A stretch of 64,000 nt of DNA from Polyangiaceae bacterium (GCA_013361525.1 JABFXY010000004.1:90402-154401); one strand, 5' to 3'. Numbered from the stretch's first letter, positions 10,002 to 19,136 are shown. Numbers and translations are program-made. Notes: generated by a model from the sequence alone, not told the origin.

Positions 10002-11642
10002 ATGCGCGCGGTTCGGAAGAGCGCAAGCGTCATCGCTTGTAGCGTCGTCGTCGGGTTCCTCTCCTGTCGGGAGCCCACGCAAATCACGGTACGCGTGACG
10101 ACGGACGCCGATTGCCCAGAAGGAGCGCAGCGGCCACGGGTCAACGACATCGTGATCGTCACGGCTCGCAAGATCGAGCTCGGCACGAAAGGTAACCCGC
10201 AGCCTGTCCCGGTCGCGAACGCCGTCACGAAGCAGTGCGCGGCCGAGGACGGGACCAACACGATCGGGACGCTCGTCCTCTTGCCGGACGGGGGCGACGA
10301 CCAATCCGTCGAGGTGATGGTCGTCGCGGGCGTGCAACGCGACGAGACCGATGACGGCGAGCACTCCATGTCGGCCAGCCAATGCGCCGACCTCGCTTTC
10401 ACGGGCGACTCCGTCGAGGGACAGCCTTGCATCGTCGCGCGGCGCCGTCTCACGTTCATCGATCACGAGTCGTTGGTGATGCCCGTCGAGCTCGATCGGC
10501 GCTGCATCGGCGAAGATTGTGGCAGCGATCTCACCTGTTTCGAGGGCAATTGTGTGAGCCCCGACGTCGTCTGCTCGCCGGACGATCCCGAGTGCGATCC
10601 TCCCGAAGGGTGCGTCGACGAGTGCGAGCTCAGCTGCACCTCGGGCAACGCGACCTGCCAAGACAACACCTGCGTATGCCTCGAGTGCAAAGACGAGGAG
10701 TGCGCCGGCGCAGACTGCGGTCTGGGGTCGGTCGGCGCCTGCAACGAAGACAAGACGGCGTGCACGTGTCTAGCGGCTTGTGACCCCGCCGCGTGCGCGA
10801 CCGAGTGTGAAGGCGGGACGTGTGAAGGGGCGGACTGCGTCTGTCCCATCTGCTCCGACGCGAACTGCTCCGGGCCGTGCAACGGCGGCGCGGGTACCTC
10901 TCAATGCGCCGACGTCGAGGGGCAGCTGTCCTGCGTCTGCATCGGCGCCTGCGACGAAGCCTCGTGTACCGCTGGCGAAGACTGCCCCGACGGTCAGCTC
11001 GGCGAGTGCACCACCATCCCGCGCGGCGAGGCATGCGTCTGTTCCTGCGACGACGACGAGTGCGCCGCCGACTGCTCGACCGGCTGCGGCGCCTGCGAGG
11101 ACGGAGCTTGCAGCTGCACGGCGCAATGCAGCCTCGACACCTGCGGCCCTTGTCCCGCCGGCAAGGTCGCGACTTGTGCCGACCCGTGCGGCGGGTGCTC
11201 CTGTAGCTGCGACGAAACCGCCTGCGATCAGCTCTGTGGTCCGATCGGCGGAACGTGCGTGACCTCGGGCGGCGCGGACAGCTGCGAGTGCAACAACCCG
11301 ACGACCTCGACGGGCATGGCCGGAAACGGTGGAAACGGCGGCTCGACGTCGAGCATCATCTCCACGTCGAGCAACGGCGGAATGGCCGGCCAAGGGGGCA
11401 CGACGTCGAGCATCATCTCCACGTCGAGCAACGGCGGAATGGCCGGGCAGGGTGGCATCGGCAGCGGCCCCGCGAGCTCGAGCAGCGGCATCGGAGGTGG
11501 CCTCCAAATGCAGTGCGCGTTGCCGCTCATCACCGACTGCGCCGACTGTCCGGCCGCGTGCGCGCAGTCCTTTTGCCAGTTCGCAGGTTGCACCCAGCCC
11601 CCCGCGGGCGGATTCGTCAATTGCCAATGTTCACTACCATGA
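10002..11642 (+). CDS. Cys-rich surface lipoprotein, paralogue 2
   Basis: 546 aa, lipobox GFLSC (residues 18-22). The architecture matches the preceding paralogue: a conserved N-terminal domain, a longer Cys-rich stalk (about 170-420) built of irregular CxxC/CDEAxC-type units, then a Gly/Ser/Thr linker with two copies of a 19-residue repeat, and a Cys-containing C-terminal module (CALPLITDCADCPAAC). The stalk differs much more between the paralogues than the N-terminal domain does, in length and Cys spacing, as expected for a fast-evolving surface spacer. The stop overlaps the start of the amylase gene (ATGA). The role is unknown; adhesion or cell-surface recognition is only a guess. Confidence 0.85.
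   Translation: MRAVRKSASVIACSVVVGFLSCREPTQITVRVTTDADCPEGAQRPRVNDIVIVTARKIELGTKGNPQPVPVANAVTKQCAAEDGTNTIGTLVLLPDGGDDQSVEVMVVAGVQRDETDDGEHSMSASQCADLAFTGDSVEGQPCIVARRRLTFIDHESLVMPVELDRRCIGEDCGSDLTCFEGNCVSPDVVCSPDDPECDPPEGCVDECELSCTSGNATCQDNTCVCLECKDEECAGADCGLGSVGACNEDKTACTCLAACDPAACATECEGGTCEGADCVCPICSDANCSGPCNGGAGTSQCADVEGQLSCVCIGACDEASCTAGEDCPDGQLGECTTIPRGEACVCSCDDDECAADCSTGCGACEDGACSCTAQCSLDTCGPCPAGKVATCADPCGGCSCSCDETACDQLCGPIGGTCVTSGGADSCECNNPTTSTGMAGNGGNGGSTSSIISTSSNGGMAGQGGTTSSIISTSSNGGMAGQGGIGSGPASSSSGIGGGLQMQCALPLITDCADCPAACAQSFCQFAGCTQPPAGGFVNCQCSLP
11344..11457 (+). repeat. 57-bp tandem duplication inside the Cys-rich lipoprotein gene
   Basis: Two nearly identical 57-bp units start at 11344 and 11401 and encode the 19-residue linker repeat containing TSSIISTSSNGGMAGQGG. 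The period is a multiple of three, so the reading frame is kept. The copies differ only near their 3' ends, which points to a recent slippage or duplication event. Confidence 0.9.
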
Positions 11643-13609
11643 GTCGAACAATCGCTCCGCGCGTCAGTCCGCGCTTTGGTTTGCGAAGGCTCTCCGCTGC
11701 CGCTCTCCTGGCGCTCGCATTGTCGGGCGGAGCGTGCGACGCCGGAATCTCCGACTCTTCAGGCGGCGGGGGCTCGGGCGCGAGCGGGGAGGGCGGCGCG
11801 TGTGTGGACGCCGGCGCTCCTTGCAATGTGCTGTTCCGGTATCCGCTCTCAAACGCGCAATCGGTCGAGTTGCGCGGCGATTTCGCAGCAGACGGCTGGG
11901 ATGTGGGCGTCCCGCTCGAGATCGACGCGGGCGAGTGGCGCCTCACCATGTCGCTGCCGAACGGCGGAACCGTCCGCTACAAATACCTCGTCAACGGGAC
12001 CGACTGGGTCACCGACCCGACGAATCCCGATCAGGAAGACGACGGGCTCGGCGCGAAGAACTCGGTCAAACACGTCTCCTGCGGCGCGGGCCCGTGTGAA
12101 GGCGTGGGAGGTCAAGGCGGCGGTGGCGGCGGGCCCGGGCCGGGCGCCTTCGATTGGCGGAGCGCCGTCCTCTATTTCGTATTCGTGGATCGATTCCGGA
12201 ACGGCGATCCGAGCAACGACGACCCGATCCCCGGCGTCGAGCCGCCGGCCAATTATCAAGGCGGGGATTACGCCGGCCTCCTCGAGATGATCGAGACCGG
12301 CTATTTCGACGATCTGGGCGTCAACGCGTTGTGGCTCACCGTCCCGGCCGACAACCCGAATTCGCCCGGACCCGGCGCGGACGGCCACGACTACAGCGCC
12401 TATCACGGATATTGGCCCTCGAACCTCGAGGCCGTCGAAGAACACTTCGGCGACATGGCCCTGCTCAAGCAAGTGGTCGACGCCGCCCACGAGCACGACA
12501 TCAAGGTGCTCTTCGACTACGCGATGAACCACGTCCACCTCGAAAACCCGCTCTTCACCGAGCAGCCCGGGTGGTTCTGGTCCCTCGACTTCGACGGCAA
12601 ATATTGTGTTTGCGGCGACGGCTGTTCCTGGGACGGCTACGAGGGCCGCCGCTGCTGGTTCCGCGATTATCTACCCGATTGGAACTTCCAAAACCCGGAA
12701 GCGCGCGCGGCGAGCATCGACAACGCACTCTGGTGGATTCAAGAGACGGGCATCGACGGCTTCCGTCTCGACGCGATCAAACACATCGAGACCGTCTGGG
12801 TGGAAGAGCTCCGGCAGCGGGTCAACGAACAGGTCGATCAAACCGATGCGCGCTTCTACATGGTGGGCGAGACGTTCGAGACCGGTAATCGAGACATCAT
12901 TCGCCAATACGTCGGGGAGAACCTCCTCGACGGGCAGTTCGACTTCCCGCTGCGCGGCGCGATCGTCGAGCACGTCTTGCGTCGCGGCGGCACGATGTAC
13001 GATCTCGACAACTTCCTCGCGACGAATGACGCCTATTACCCAGGGATCATGAGCACGTTCCTCGGCAACCACGACATCGCTCGCGTGATTCAGACCGCGC
13101 TCGACAGCCCCTGGGGCACTTGGGACAACGGCGGCGACTCGAACTGGAACAACCCGCCGAGCCTTCCGACCAACCGCGCGCCGTTCGAGCGGCTCGCCCT
13201 CGGCTTCACCTTCCTCATGACGACGAAGGGGATCCCGCTCATCTATTACGGCGACGAGATCGGGATGGCCGGCTCGGGCGACCCCGACAACCGACGGTTC
13301 ATGACCTGGTCTGGCCTCGATCCGGATCAAGAGTGGCTGCGCGACCAGGTGAAGACGCTGGGCCGCATCCGCAAAGAGAACCCGGCGCTCTATCGCGGCA
13401 CGCGCACGACCGTCTACGTCTCCAACGACGTGTACGTGTATCGAATGACGGACGGTCCGGACGTCGTCTACGTCGCGCTCAACCGGAGCGACTCCCCCCA
13501 GCAGGCGGAGAACCTCCCGGAGGCGGCGACCGACCTTTTGACCGACGAGCCGTTCAGCGGTCCGACGACGACGCTCCCTGCGCGGAGCGCCCTCGTCTTG
13601 GCGCCGTGA
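11639..13609 (+). CDS. Secreted GH13 alpha-amylase-type glycoside hydrolase with N-terminal glycogen-binding-like domain
   Basis: 656 aa. The ATG at 11639 overlaps the previous stop (ATGA); an ATG at 11627 is also in frame. An Arg-rich N-region and hydrophobic stretch end in GGAC, a weak lipobox, followed by a Gly/Ser linker. Residues about 60-140 resemble a CBM48/glycogen-binding sandwich (LRGDFAADGW; YKYLVNGTDWVTDP). The GH13 barrel follows with the expected catalytic set: nucleophile Asp378 in GFRLDAIKH, acid/base Glu411 in MVGETFE, transition-state Asp479 in FLGNHD. It should cleave alpha-1,4 glucans outside the cytoplasm. It closes the PEGA-kinase-lipoprotein operon. An intracellular glycogen phosphorylase at 55964 could use products if they are imported (inference). 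Confidence 0.92.
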   Translation: MSRTIAPRVSPRFGLRRLSAAALLALALSGGACDAGISDSSGGGGSGASGEGGACVDAGAPCNVLFRYPLSNAQSVELRGDFAADGWDVGVPLEIDAGEWRLTMSLPNGGTVRYKYLVNGTDWVTDPTNPDQEDDGLGAKNSVKHVSCGAGPCEGVGGQGGGGGGPGPGAFDWRSAVLYFVFVDRFRNGDPSNDDPIPGVEPPANYQGGDYAGLLEMIETGYFDDLGVNALWLTVPADNPNSPGPGADGHDYSAYHGYWPSNLEAVEEHFGDMALLKQVVDAAHEHDIKVLFDYAMNHVHLENPLFTEQPGWFWSLDFDGKYCVCGDGCSWDGYEGRRCWFRDYLPDWNFQNPEARAASIDNALWWIQETGIDGFRLDAIKHIETVWVEELRQRVNEQVDQTDARFYMVGETFETGNRDIIRQYVGENLLDGQFDFPLRGAIVEHVLRRGGTMYDLDNFLATNDAYYPGIMSTFLGNHDIARVIQTALDSPWGTWDNGGDSNWNNPPSLPTNRAPFERLALGFTFLMTTKGIPLIYYGDEIGMAGSGDPDNRRFMTWSGLDPDQEWLRDQVKTLGRIRKENPALYRGTRTTVYVSNDVYVYRMTDGPDVVYVALNRSDSPQQAENLPEAATDLLTDEPFSGPTTTLPARSALVLAP

Positions 13610-13626
13610 AAAAGCGAGTGACGGCG

Positions 13627-13655
13627 GAGAAAGAACTGGACGGCGTTCTTTCCTC
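13627..13655 (+). terminator. Possible hairpin after the amylase gene
   Basis: Arms gagaaagaac and gttctttcctc pair with one bulged base around an 8-base loop, 17 bases after the amylase stop. There is no U-tract, so factor-independent termination is uncertain. Confidence 0.4.
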
Positions 13656-13753
13656 GGAAGGATGTTTGGAGTAGGAGCGCGGCGCGAGCGTCCGAGCTCG
13701 GGCGTGGAAGGCCACGCGCGAGCCACTCAACGGGGCGGGTCGAAGGGCAGGAT

Positions 13754-14734
13754 ATGGCGGAGCGGATTGGTCTCTTGTGTGGTTGGGAAGAGTCCTTCCC
13801 GAAGGCATTCATCGAGGGTTGCAACAAGGTCCCGGGCATCGAAGCGGACTACGCCAAGATTGGCGGTACCGCTGAAAAGTTCGCGTCTCCGTACCGCGTC
13901 CTCATCGACCGAATCAGCCAAGAGGTGAAGCACTACCGCTTCCACCTCAAAGCTGCCGCCCTTGCCGGCACCTACGTCGTCAACGATCCCTTCTGGTGGA
14001 GCGCCGACGACAAATTCTTCGGCTACTCGCTGGTGCAGCGCGCCGGCATCGCGGTGCCGCGCACGGTGATGCTCCCGCAGAAGGACTACATCGCCGCGAT
14101 CGACAAGCGCCGCAGCCTCCGCAACCTCGAGTACCCCCTCGATTGGGAGAGCATCGTCGAATATGTCGGGTTCCCCGCGATCCTGAAGCCGGCCGACGGC
14201 GGTGGGTGGCGCGACGTGACCGTGGTGAAGAGCCCGGCCGAGCTGCTCAAGGCGTACGACGCCTCGGGCACGAACGTCATGACCCTGCAGGAATTCATCG
14301 ACTTCGACGAGTACGTCCGCTGTATCTGCATCGGCAAAGATCGAATCCTGCCGATTCAGTACAGCCCGTCGCGCCGCGCCTACATCGTCAACGAGACCGA
14401 CGATTGGATCGACAAGGCCCTCCTCGAGCGCATCGTGAAGGACTCGGTCACGGTCAACAACGTGCTCGGCTACGATATGAACTCGGTCGAGTTCGCGATC
14501 AAAGACGGCATCCCGTACGCGATCGATTTTACGAACCCGGCTCCCGACATGGACATCTGGAGCATCCAGGAGAAGTACTTCCACATCGTCGTGGACTGGA
14601 TGGTGAGCTTCGCGGTCGGCCTCGCGAAGGACAAGGCCAAGACCATGACGGAGACGTATCGCTGGGCGAAGCTCGGCGGCCCACAGGAAGATCCGCTTTC
14701 GAGCAAGAGCGGTCGCGCCGGCGGAAATCGATAG
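13754..14734 (+). CDS. ATP-grasp family ligase-like protein
   Basis: 326 aa. The middle of the protein has ATP-grasp features: an N-terminal alpha/beta subdomain, then FPAILKPADGGGWRDV (the ATP-binding Lys strand and small loop), a second strand with MTLQEFIDFDEYVRC, and the C-terminal metal-site region with MNSVEFAIKDGIPYAIDFTN, where Glu and Asn are the expected Mg ligands. ATP-grasp enzymes join a carboxylate to an amine or thiol through an acyl phosphate. It is followed after 15 bases by a YbdK-type amine ligase; this pairing suggests a two-step amide or peptide-like synthesis of unknown product. No signal peptide, so cytoplasmic. The upstream 140-base gap would hold the promoter. Confidence 0.85.
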   Translation: MAERIGLLCGWEESFPKAFIEGCNKVPGIEADYAKIGGTAEKFASPYRVLIDRISQEVKHYRFHLKAAALAGTYVVNDPFWWSADDKFFGYSLVQRAGIAVPRTVMLPQKDYIAAIDKRRSLRNLEYPLDWESIVEYVGFPAILKPADGGGWRDVTVVKSPAELLKAYDASGTNVMTLQEFIDFDEYVRCICIGKDRILPIQYSPSRRAYIVNETDDWIDKALLERIVKDSVTVNNVLGYDMNSVEFAIKDGIPYAIDFTNPAPDMDIWSIQEKYFHIVVDWMVSFAVGLAKDKAKTMTETYRWAKLGGPQEDPLSSKSGRAGGNR

Positions 14735-14749
14735 AGCGGGGGAGGGGTC

Positions 14750-15880
14750 ATGAGCAGTGATGTCGTAGGTCTCCTCGACGGGCAGTTCACGCTCGGCATC
14801 GAGGAAGAGTTTCAGATCGTCCACAGCGAGACGCGCGAGCTGCACTCCTACGTGAGCCAGCTCCTCGACGAGACACCGGAGGGCAGCATCTTGCGCGAGC
14901 GCGTGCGGCCCGAAATGCATCAGTCCGTCGTCGAGACGGGGACGGGTATCTGCCGCGACATCCGCCAGGCCCGCGAGGAAATCACCGAGCTCCGCGGCAG
15001 CCTCGCGGGGCTCGCGAAGAAGGGCGGCATGCGCATCATCGCGGCAGGCACGCACCCCTTCAGCGATTGGAAGACGCAGGAGATCACGAACCGCGAGCGC
15101 TACCACCAAGTCGTCGAGGACTTGCAGGACGTCGCCCGCGCAAACTTGATCTTCGGCCTCCACGTCCACGTCGGCATCAAAGACAAAGAGGTGGGGATGG
15201 CGCTCGCGAATCAGTGCCGCTACTTCCTGCCGCACATCCTCGCGCTGTCGACGTCGAGCCCGTTCTGGATTGGGCGCTCGACGGGCCTGAAGAGCATCCG
15301 CAGCGAGATCTTCAAGCGCTTCCCCCGAACGGGCATCCCCGGCAAATTCGAGAGCTACCGCAGCTTCGAGTCGTTCGTGGAGCTCTTGATCAAGACGGGC
15401 TGTATCGACAACGCGAAGCGCATTTGGTGGGACGTCCGCTGCCATCCGTTCTTCGACACCGTCGAGGTTCGCATCTGCGACATGACCACGCGCCTCGACG
15501 ACACGCTCGGAATCGCTGCGCTGGTCCAAGCGCTGATGGGCAAGCTCTACCTGCTTTATCGGCGCAACCAGGGCTGGCGCGAGTACAGCCACATGCTGAT
15601 CGAAGAGAACAAGTGGCGCGCCGTCCGCTACGGCCTCGACGGGCAGCTCATCGACTTCGGTAAGCGCGAGCAGGTGCCGATCAAGCTCCTCATCGAGGAG
15701 CTGCTCGACTTCGTCAGCGAGGCGGCCGACATCTTCCACACCCAGGATGATCTGGATCGCGTACGAGCGATCTGCCGGGAGGGCGCGAGCGCCGACCGCC
15801 AGCTCCGGGTCTTCAAGGAGACCGGGAGCCTGCGCGCCGTCGTCGACGACCTCGCAGAGCAGACGATGCTCGGCGTTTGA
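14750..15880 (+). CDS. Carboxylate-amine ligase of the YbdK / GCS2 family
   Basis: 376 aa; a strong ribosome-binding site (ggggagggg) sits just upstream of ATG 14750. The fold is recognisable from the start TLGIEEEFQIV (metal-binding Glu cluster), RPEMHQSVVETGTG, the central FGLHVHVGI and the DVRCHPFFDTVEVRICD segment, typical of glutamate-cysteine-ligase-type 2 enzymes. Length matches YbdK (about 370). Family activity is ATP-dependent coupling of a carboxylate (often glutamate) to an amine; E. coli YbdK has weak gamma-glutamylcysteine ligase activity. With the ATP-grasp gene upstream it probably makes a small amide-linked metabolite or modifies a peptide; substrate unknown. One base separates it from the next gene, a lipoprotein. 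Confidence 0.9.
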   Translation: MSSDVVGLLDGQFTLGIEEEFQIVHSETRELHSYVSQLLDETPEGSILRERVRPEMHQSVVETGTGICRDIRQAREEITELRGSLAGLAKKGGMRIIAAGTHPFSDWKTQEITNRERYHQVVEDLQDVARANLIFGLHVHVGIKDKEVGMALANQCRYFLPHILALSTSSPFWIGRSTGLKSIRSEIFKRFPRTGIPGKFESYRSFESFVELLIKTGCIDNAKRIWWDVRCHPFFDTVEVRICDMTTRLDDTLGIAALVQALMGKLYLLYRRNQGWREYSHMLIEENKWRAVRYGLDGQLIDFGKREQVPIKLLIEELLDFVSEAADIFHTQDDLDRVRAICREGASADRQLRVFKETGSLRAVVDDLAEQTMLGV

Positions 15881-15881
15881 A

Positions 15882-16457
15882 ATGAAGGGGCGGGGAACAT
15901 GGGGCCTGGCGCTCGGCTTCGTGCTGAGCGCCGGCTGCAGCGACGCGGCCAAGGGCGGTGACGCTTCGGCGTCCGCCAAGCCGCGCGAAAGCGCGAAGGC
16001 GTCCGATCCCGCGACGTGGGAGCGCCATTCGGTCGGGGGGGCGAGCGCGAAGTTTCCGAAGAAACCCGAGTCGAAGCCGCAGACCATCAAGAGACCGGAA
16101 GGCGACGTGAAGGTCGAGATGCTCGTCGTCGAGGGGGACGACGGCAACGTGTATTCGCTCGTCGCGAGCGACTACGAGAGCGAGCTGAACCCGCAGGCTG
16201 CGCTCGATACGGTGAAGACGAGCTGGAAATCCGTCAAAGACAAGACGCTGACCGAGCCCAAGCCGGTCGAGCTCGCGGGGCTTCCGGGTCGAGAGATCTC
16301 GTTCACCGCCAAGATGCCGCTCGGCGGAAGGCAGCGGACGTTCGTGGATGCAAAGAACGGTCGCATCTACACGGTGGACGTGGTCTCCAACGAGCGCATG
16401 GACCCGGCGGTCATCGAGGGGTTTCTGGGCTCGCTCCAGATCGAGCAGCCGAAGTAG
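15882..16457 (+). CDS. Small lipoprotein of unknown function
   Basis: 191 aa from ATG 15882, one base after the amine-ligase stop. The signal peptide ends in the lipobox LSAGC (Cys19), followed by a Lys/Ala/Ser-rich linker. The remaining ~150 residues look like a mixed alpha/beta domain (WERHSVGGASAKFPKKPE ... EFTAKMPLGGRQRTFVD-like strands) reminiscent of small periplasmic PsbP/LpoB-sized domains, without a motif I can name. Tight coupling suggests expression with the ligase pair; a direct functional link is not shown. Confidence 0.8.
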   Translation: MKGRGTWGLALGFVLSAGCSDAAKGGDASASAKPRESAKASDPATWERHSVGGASAKFPKKPESKPQTIKRPEGDVKVEMLVVEGDDGNVYSLVASDYESELNPQAALDTVKTSWKSVKDKTLTEPKPVELAGLPGREISFTAKMPLGGRQRTFVDAKNGRIYTVDVVSNERMDPAVIEGFLGSLQIEQPK

Positions 16458-16530
16458 GGCGGACGGGTCTTTGCGCATCCGGGCCGCGCCAAATTTCAGC
16501 CCGGCGACAGCGTGGTGATACGCTCGTTCC

Positions 16531-17346
16531 GTGGCGTCGGCTCTTCAGAAGACAGTGCGTATCGAGCGCGGAACCATTTGGGTGTTGGGGGGGCTCGCGA
16601 CGGCATCGTTCGTCGTGGCCGCGATCCTCGGCTCGGGTTGTTCGTCGACGCAGTTCCACGAAGAGGGGCCGGGGCAGCCGGATTCGCGCACCTACGGCGC
16701 AGTCCCGGCTGGCCTCGTCGGCGTCTGCAAACGACCGTTCTCGATGCAGCCCGAGATCGTGAGCGACGTGATGTGGGAGCACGCGGAGGAGTGCCGATCG
16801 GACACGCCGCGCGACTATCTGCGTCTCGGGTACGGCAACCTCAACAAGGAGCCGGACAAGGCGCGCGCGAAGCACAAGCGCATCATGCAGGCGCTCAAGG
16901 ACGGTGAAGAGGACAACATTGCAGTCCTCAACGTGCTGCGCGCGGTGCGCGACGAGGGCATGGACGATCCGGAGCTCAAAGACCGCGTGAGCCGCGAGTC
17001 GGCGCGACCCGAGGCTTGCGACTTCAGTTACCTCCTCAATGTCATGCACGACCAGGCGCTGAAGCTGCGCCCCGGCTCGGACCCGTGCGCCGTCTACGCG
17101 TACGACCAGTCCGATCGACAAGAGATTTGCCTCTTCGACACAGAGGTCGAGCAAGCAGTGTGGCTTTCCGGCGCTTGGGCCTGCATGACCCGCACGGGCG
17201 TCGTGGGGAAGGGGGAGAGCTGCCATAAGCTCTGCGCCTTCGACGATTATTGCTCTCGCCAGGTCAGCTGCGCGCAGCCCGACATCGATTTGGCGCTCTG
17301 TGCGCTCGGCGTCTGCCTGCCCGAGGCCGACGCGTTCGCGGAATAG
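16531..17346 (+). CDS. Cys-containing lipoprotein of unknown function
   Basis: 271 aa from GTG 16531; no ATG gives a better leader. Residues 14-37 form a membrane-spanning leader ending in the lipobox ILGSGC, followed by SST. The mature part is helical and charged (EPDKARAKHKRIMQALKDGE) with a Cys-rich C-terminal third (CMTRTGVVGKGESCHKLCAF), including at least eight Cys likely forming disulphides after export. The family is not recognised. It is 74 bases after the previous lipoprotein, so it could have its own promoter. Confidence 0.78.
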   Translation: MASALQKTVRIERGTIWVLGGLATASFVVAAILGSGCSSTQFHEEGPGQPDSRTYGAVPAGLVGVCKRPFSMQPEIVSDVMWEHAEECRSDTPRDYLRLGYGNLNKEPDKARAKHKRIMQALKDGEEDNIAVLNVLRAVRDEGMDDPELKDRVSRESARPEACDFSYLLNVMHDQALKLRPGSDPCAVYAYDQSDRQEICLFDTEVEQAVWLSGAWACMTRTGVVGKGESCHKLCAFDDYCSRQVSCAQPDIDLALCALGVCLPEADAFAE

Positions 17347-17410
17347 ACGCCCAGAGCGCGCTAATGCGGTTGCGGATCTCGGATGGTTCGTCGACCATCT
17401 CTGGAGGTCG

Positions 17411-19102
17411 ATGAGCGCCGCGCAGTCCATTCCCGAGCCGCGGTCCGAGGACGACGAGGACGTCCACTGGGCCCTTTCGACCGCTACGGCGCTATTGTCC
17501 CGCGGCGATCCGCAAGAGGCGCTCAAGTGGCTACGCCGCGCAGCGGAGACCGCGTCGGACGCGAACCGCGACGCGCGCGCGCTCGAGCTCTTCAAAGCGG
17601 CGGCTGACTTCTCGGCGCAGCTTCGATCATCGGTTGCGCCGCCGTCGATGTCGCAGCCTCCGCCGTCGATGTCGCAACCGCCGCCGCCCGCGTCGACGTC
17701 GCAGCCGCCTCCGGCGTCGACGTCGCAACCGCCGCGCTCGATGTCGCAACCGCCGCAGCTGCCGATCGCGCAGCGATCGCCGTCGCATCTGCCGAGTGCG
17801 CCTCCGCCGCAGTCGCTACAGCGGCCGATGTCGGGCCGCTCGAGCCCGCCGCCTCCACCACGCGGCCGGATACCGAGCATTCCGCCCGAGCGCGCCAGTC
17901 ACGTTCCGGACGCGAATGCGCATCACGTGATGGAGGCCGTCGCTCCGACCGTGCCTCATCCTCATCCGGCAGGTCCCACTGGGAGCGGACGCGCGCCGAT
18001 CGAGCCGCGCGTTTCGTTCGCCGCGACGCAAATCGCAGGCATGCCCAAGCCCGCGCCGCTCGCGCGGGGCGGCGCAAAGACGCTCGCGAGCAACGTGACC
18101 GTCGACGCGCACGATGGGGCGAATCGAGATGCACTGCGCGTCGCGGTGGAGAAGGCGACGGCGATCACCGACGCGAGCGCGCGTGACCTCGCGAGCCGCG
18201 CGGCGCGCCAGATGATCGGGTCCAGCATCGCGGGTTCGCGATTGACGACGCCCGGCGTCGGACCGGATCGAAAGAGCGACGTACCGTCCGCGCGCCCGAC
18301 GCCCAACGTCGACGCGCGACCGCGTGAGCCGAAGATCATACCGCCCGCGCAAGCGACGGGCGCGCGTGGGAGCGTCGCGGGTCCGCCGTCGTCGCGCGAG
18401 CCGAGTACGTCGCAACCACCGGCGACACCGCAGTCGGGTGCACCCGCGTCGCGCGGCCGGCGCAGAACGACGCTCAGCGGACGCCGCACGAAGAGCGACA
18501 CCACGACGCCGCCGTCGTCCGCGTCGGGGCGAAGCCAAGACCGCAAAGAGACTCGAAAGATTCCCGAGCCGCGGCCGACCGGCCGCTTCGAGGACGAGAT
18601 CACCGCCGTGCGCGATCTCTCCAAAGTGCGCGCGAACATCGCGGACCTCGAAGAGCACACCAACGTACTCAACGGTAGCGAAGCGTTCGTCGAGGTCGTC
18701 GGCGACGGAAGCAACGGTGTCGCCGTAGAGCCTGTTTCGGCTTCGGCGTCGACGGCACCGCAGCCGCGCGCGCTCGAGGAAACATCGCTGTCGGCCGAGT
18801 CTCACGGCGACATCGGCATCGAGTCGACGGATCCGGGTACCAGCATCGACCTGCCGCCGACCGAGGTGTTTCCTCCGACGCGTGCAGCCGCGGAGTTGGG
18901 CGCGCTCTCCGCGTTCCGGGTTGGCTTCGCGATCGATCCGGTGCGCGGAAAGATCGACGTGATCCAGCTCGCTCCGGGTGAGCCCGCGCCGTCGGGTCGG
19001 GTGGCCGCGCTCGTCGTGCCGACCGATGTTTCATCGAGCGCGCTGCTCGCCGAGCTGTTCGCGAAGGTTCGCAACAACGGCGACGGCGGCCGGCGGAAGT
19101 AG
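17411..19102 (+). CDS. Pro/Ser-rich largely disordered protein
   Basis: 563 aa from ATG 17411; earlier in-frame sequence reads into the preceding gene without a better start. Residues about 15-75 form a TPR-like helical pair (ALLSRGDPQEALKWLRRAAE). From about 76 to 480 the protein is low-complexity, with repeated MSQPPP/TSQPPP units, then Ala/Arg/Pro-rich sequence; helices reappear near DLSKVRANIADLEEH. A short C-terminal alpha/beta module (FRVGFAIDPVRGKIDVIQLAP) looks folded. No membrane segment or catalytic motif. Proteins of this layout in myxobacteria are often scaffolds in motility or polarity machinery, but that is a guess. Confidence 0.75.
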   Translation: MSAAQSIPEPRSEDDEDVHWALSTATALLSRGDPQEALKWLRRAAETASDANRDARALELFKAAADFSAQLRSSVAPPSMSQPPPSMSQPPPPASTSQPPPASTSQPPRSMSQPPQLPIAQRSPSHLPSAPPPQSLQRPMSGRSSPPPPPRGRIPSIPPERASHVPDANAHHVMEAVAPTVPHPHPAGPTGSGRAPIEPRVSFAATQIAGMPKPAPLARGGAKTLASNVTVDAHDGANRDALRVAVEKATAITDASARDLASRAARQMIGSSIAGSRLTTPGVGPDRKSDVPSARPTPNVDARPREPKIIPPAQATGARGSVAGPPSSREPSTSQPPATPQSGAPASRGRRRTTLSGRRTKSDTTTPPSSASGRSQDRKETRKIPEPRPTGRFEDEITAVRDLSKVRANIADLEEHTNVLNGSEAFVEVVGDGSNGVAVEPVSASASTAPQPRALEETSLSAESHGDIGIESTDPGTSIDLPPTEVFPPTRAAAELGALSAFRVGFAIDPVRGKIDVIQLAPGEPAPSGRVAALVVPTDVSSSALLAELFAKVRNNGDGGRRK

Positions 19103-19136
19103 CGCACGCCGAGCCGCGAACAACCAGGAGGGCCGG

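Noticed and set aside
13727..16147. 806-codon minus-strand frame opposite the ATP-grasp and amine-ligase genes
   Set aside because: Covers two plus-strand genes with clear family motifs; the antisense product has no recognisable domain.
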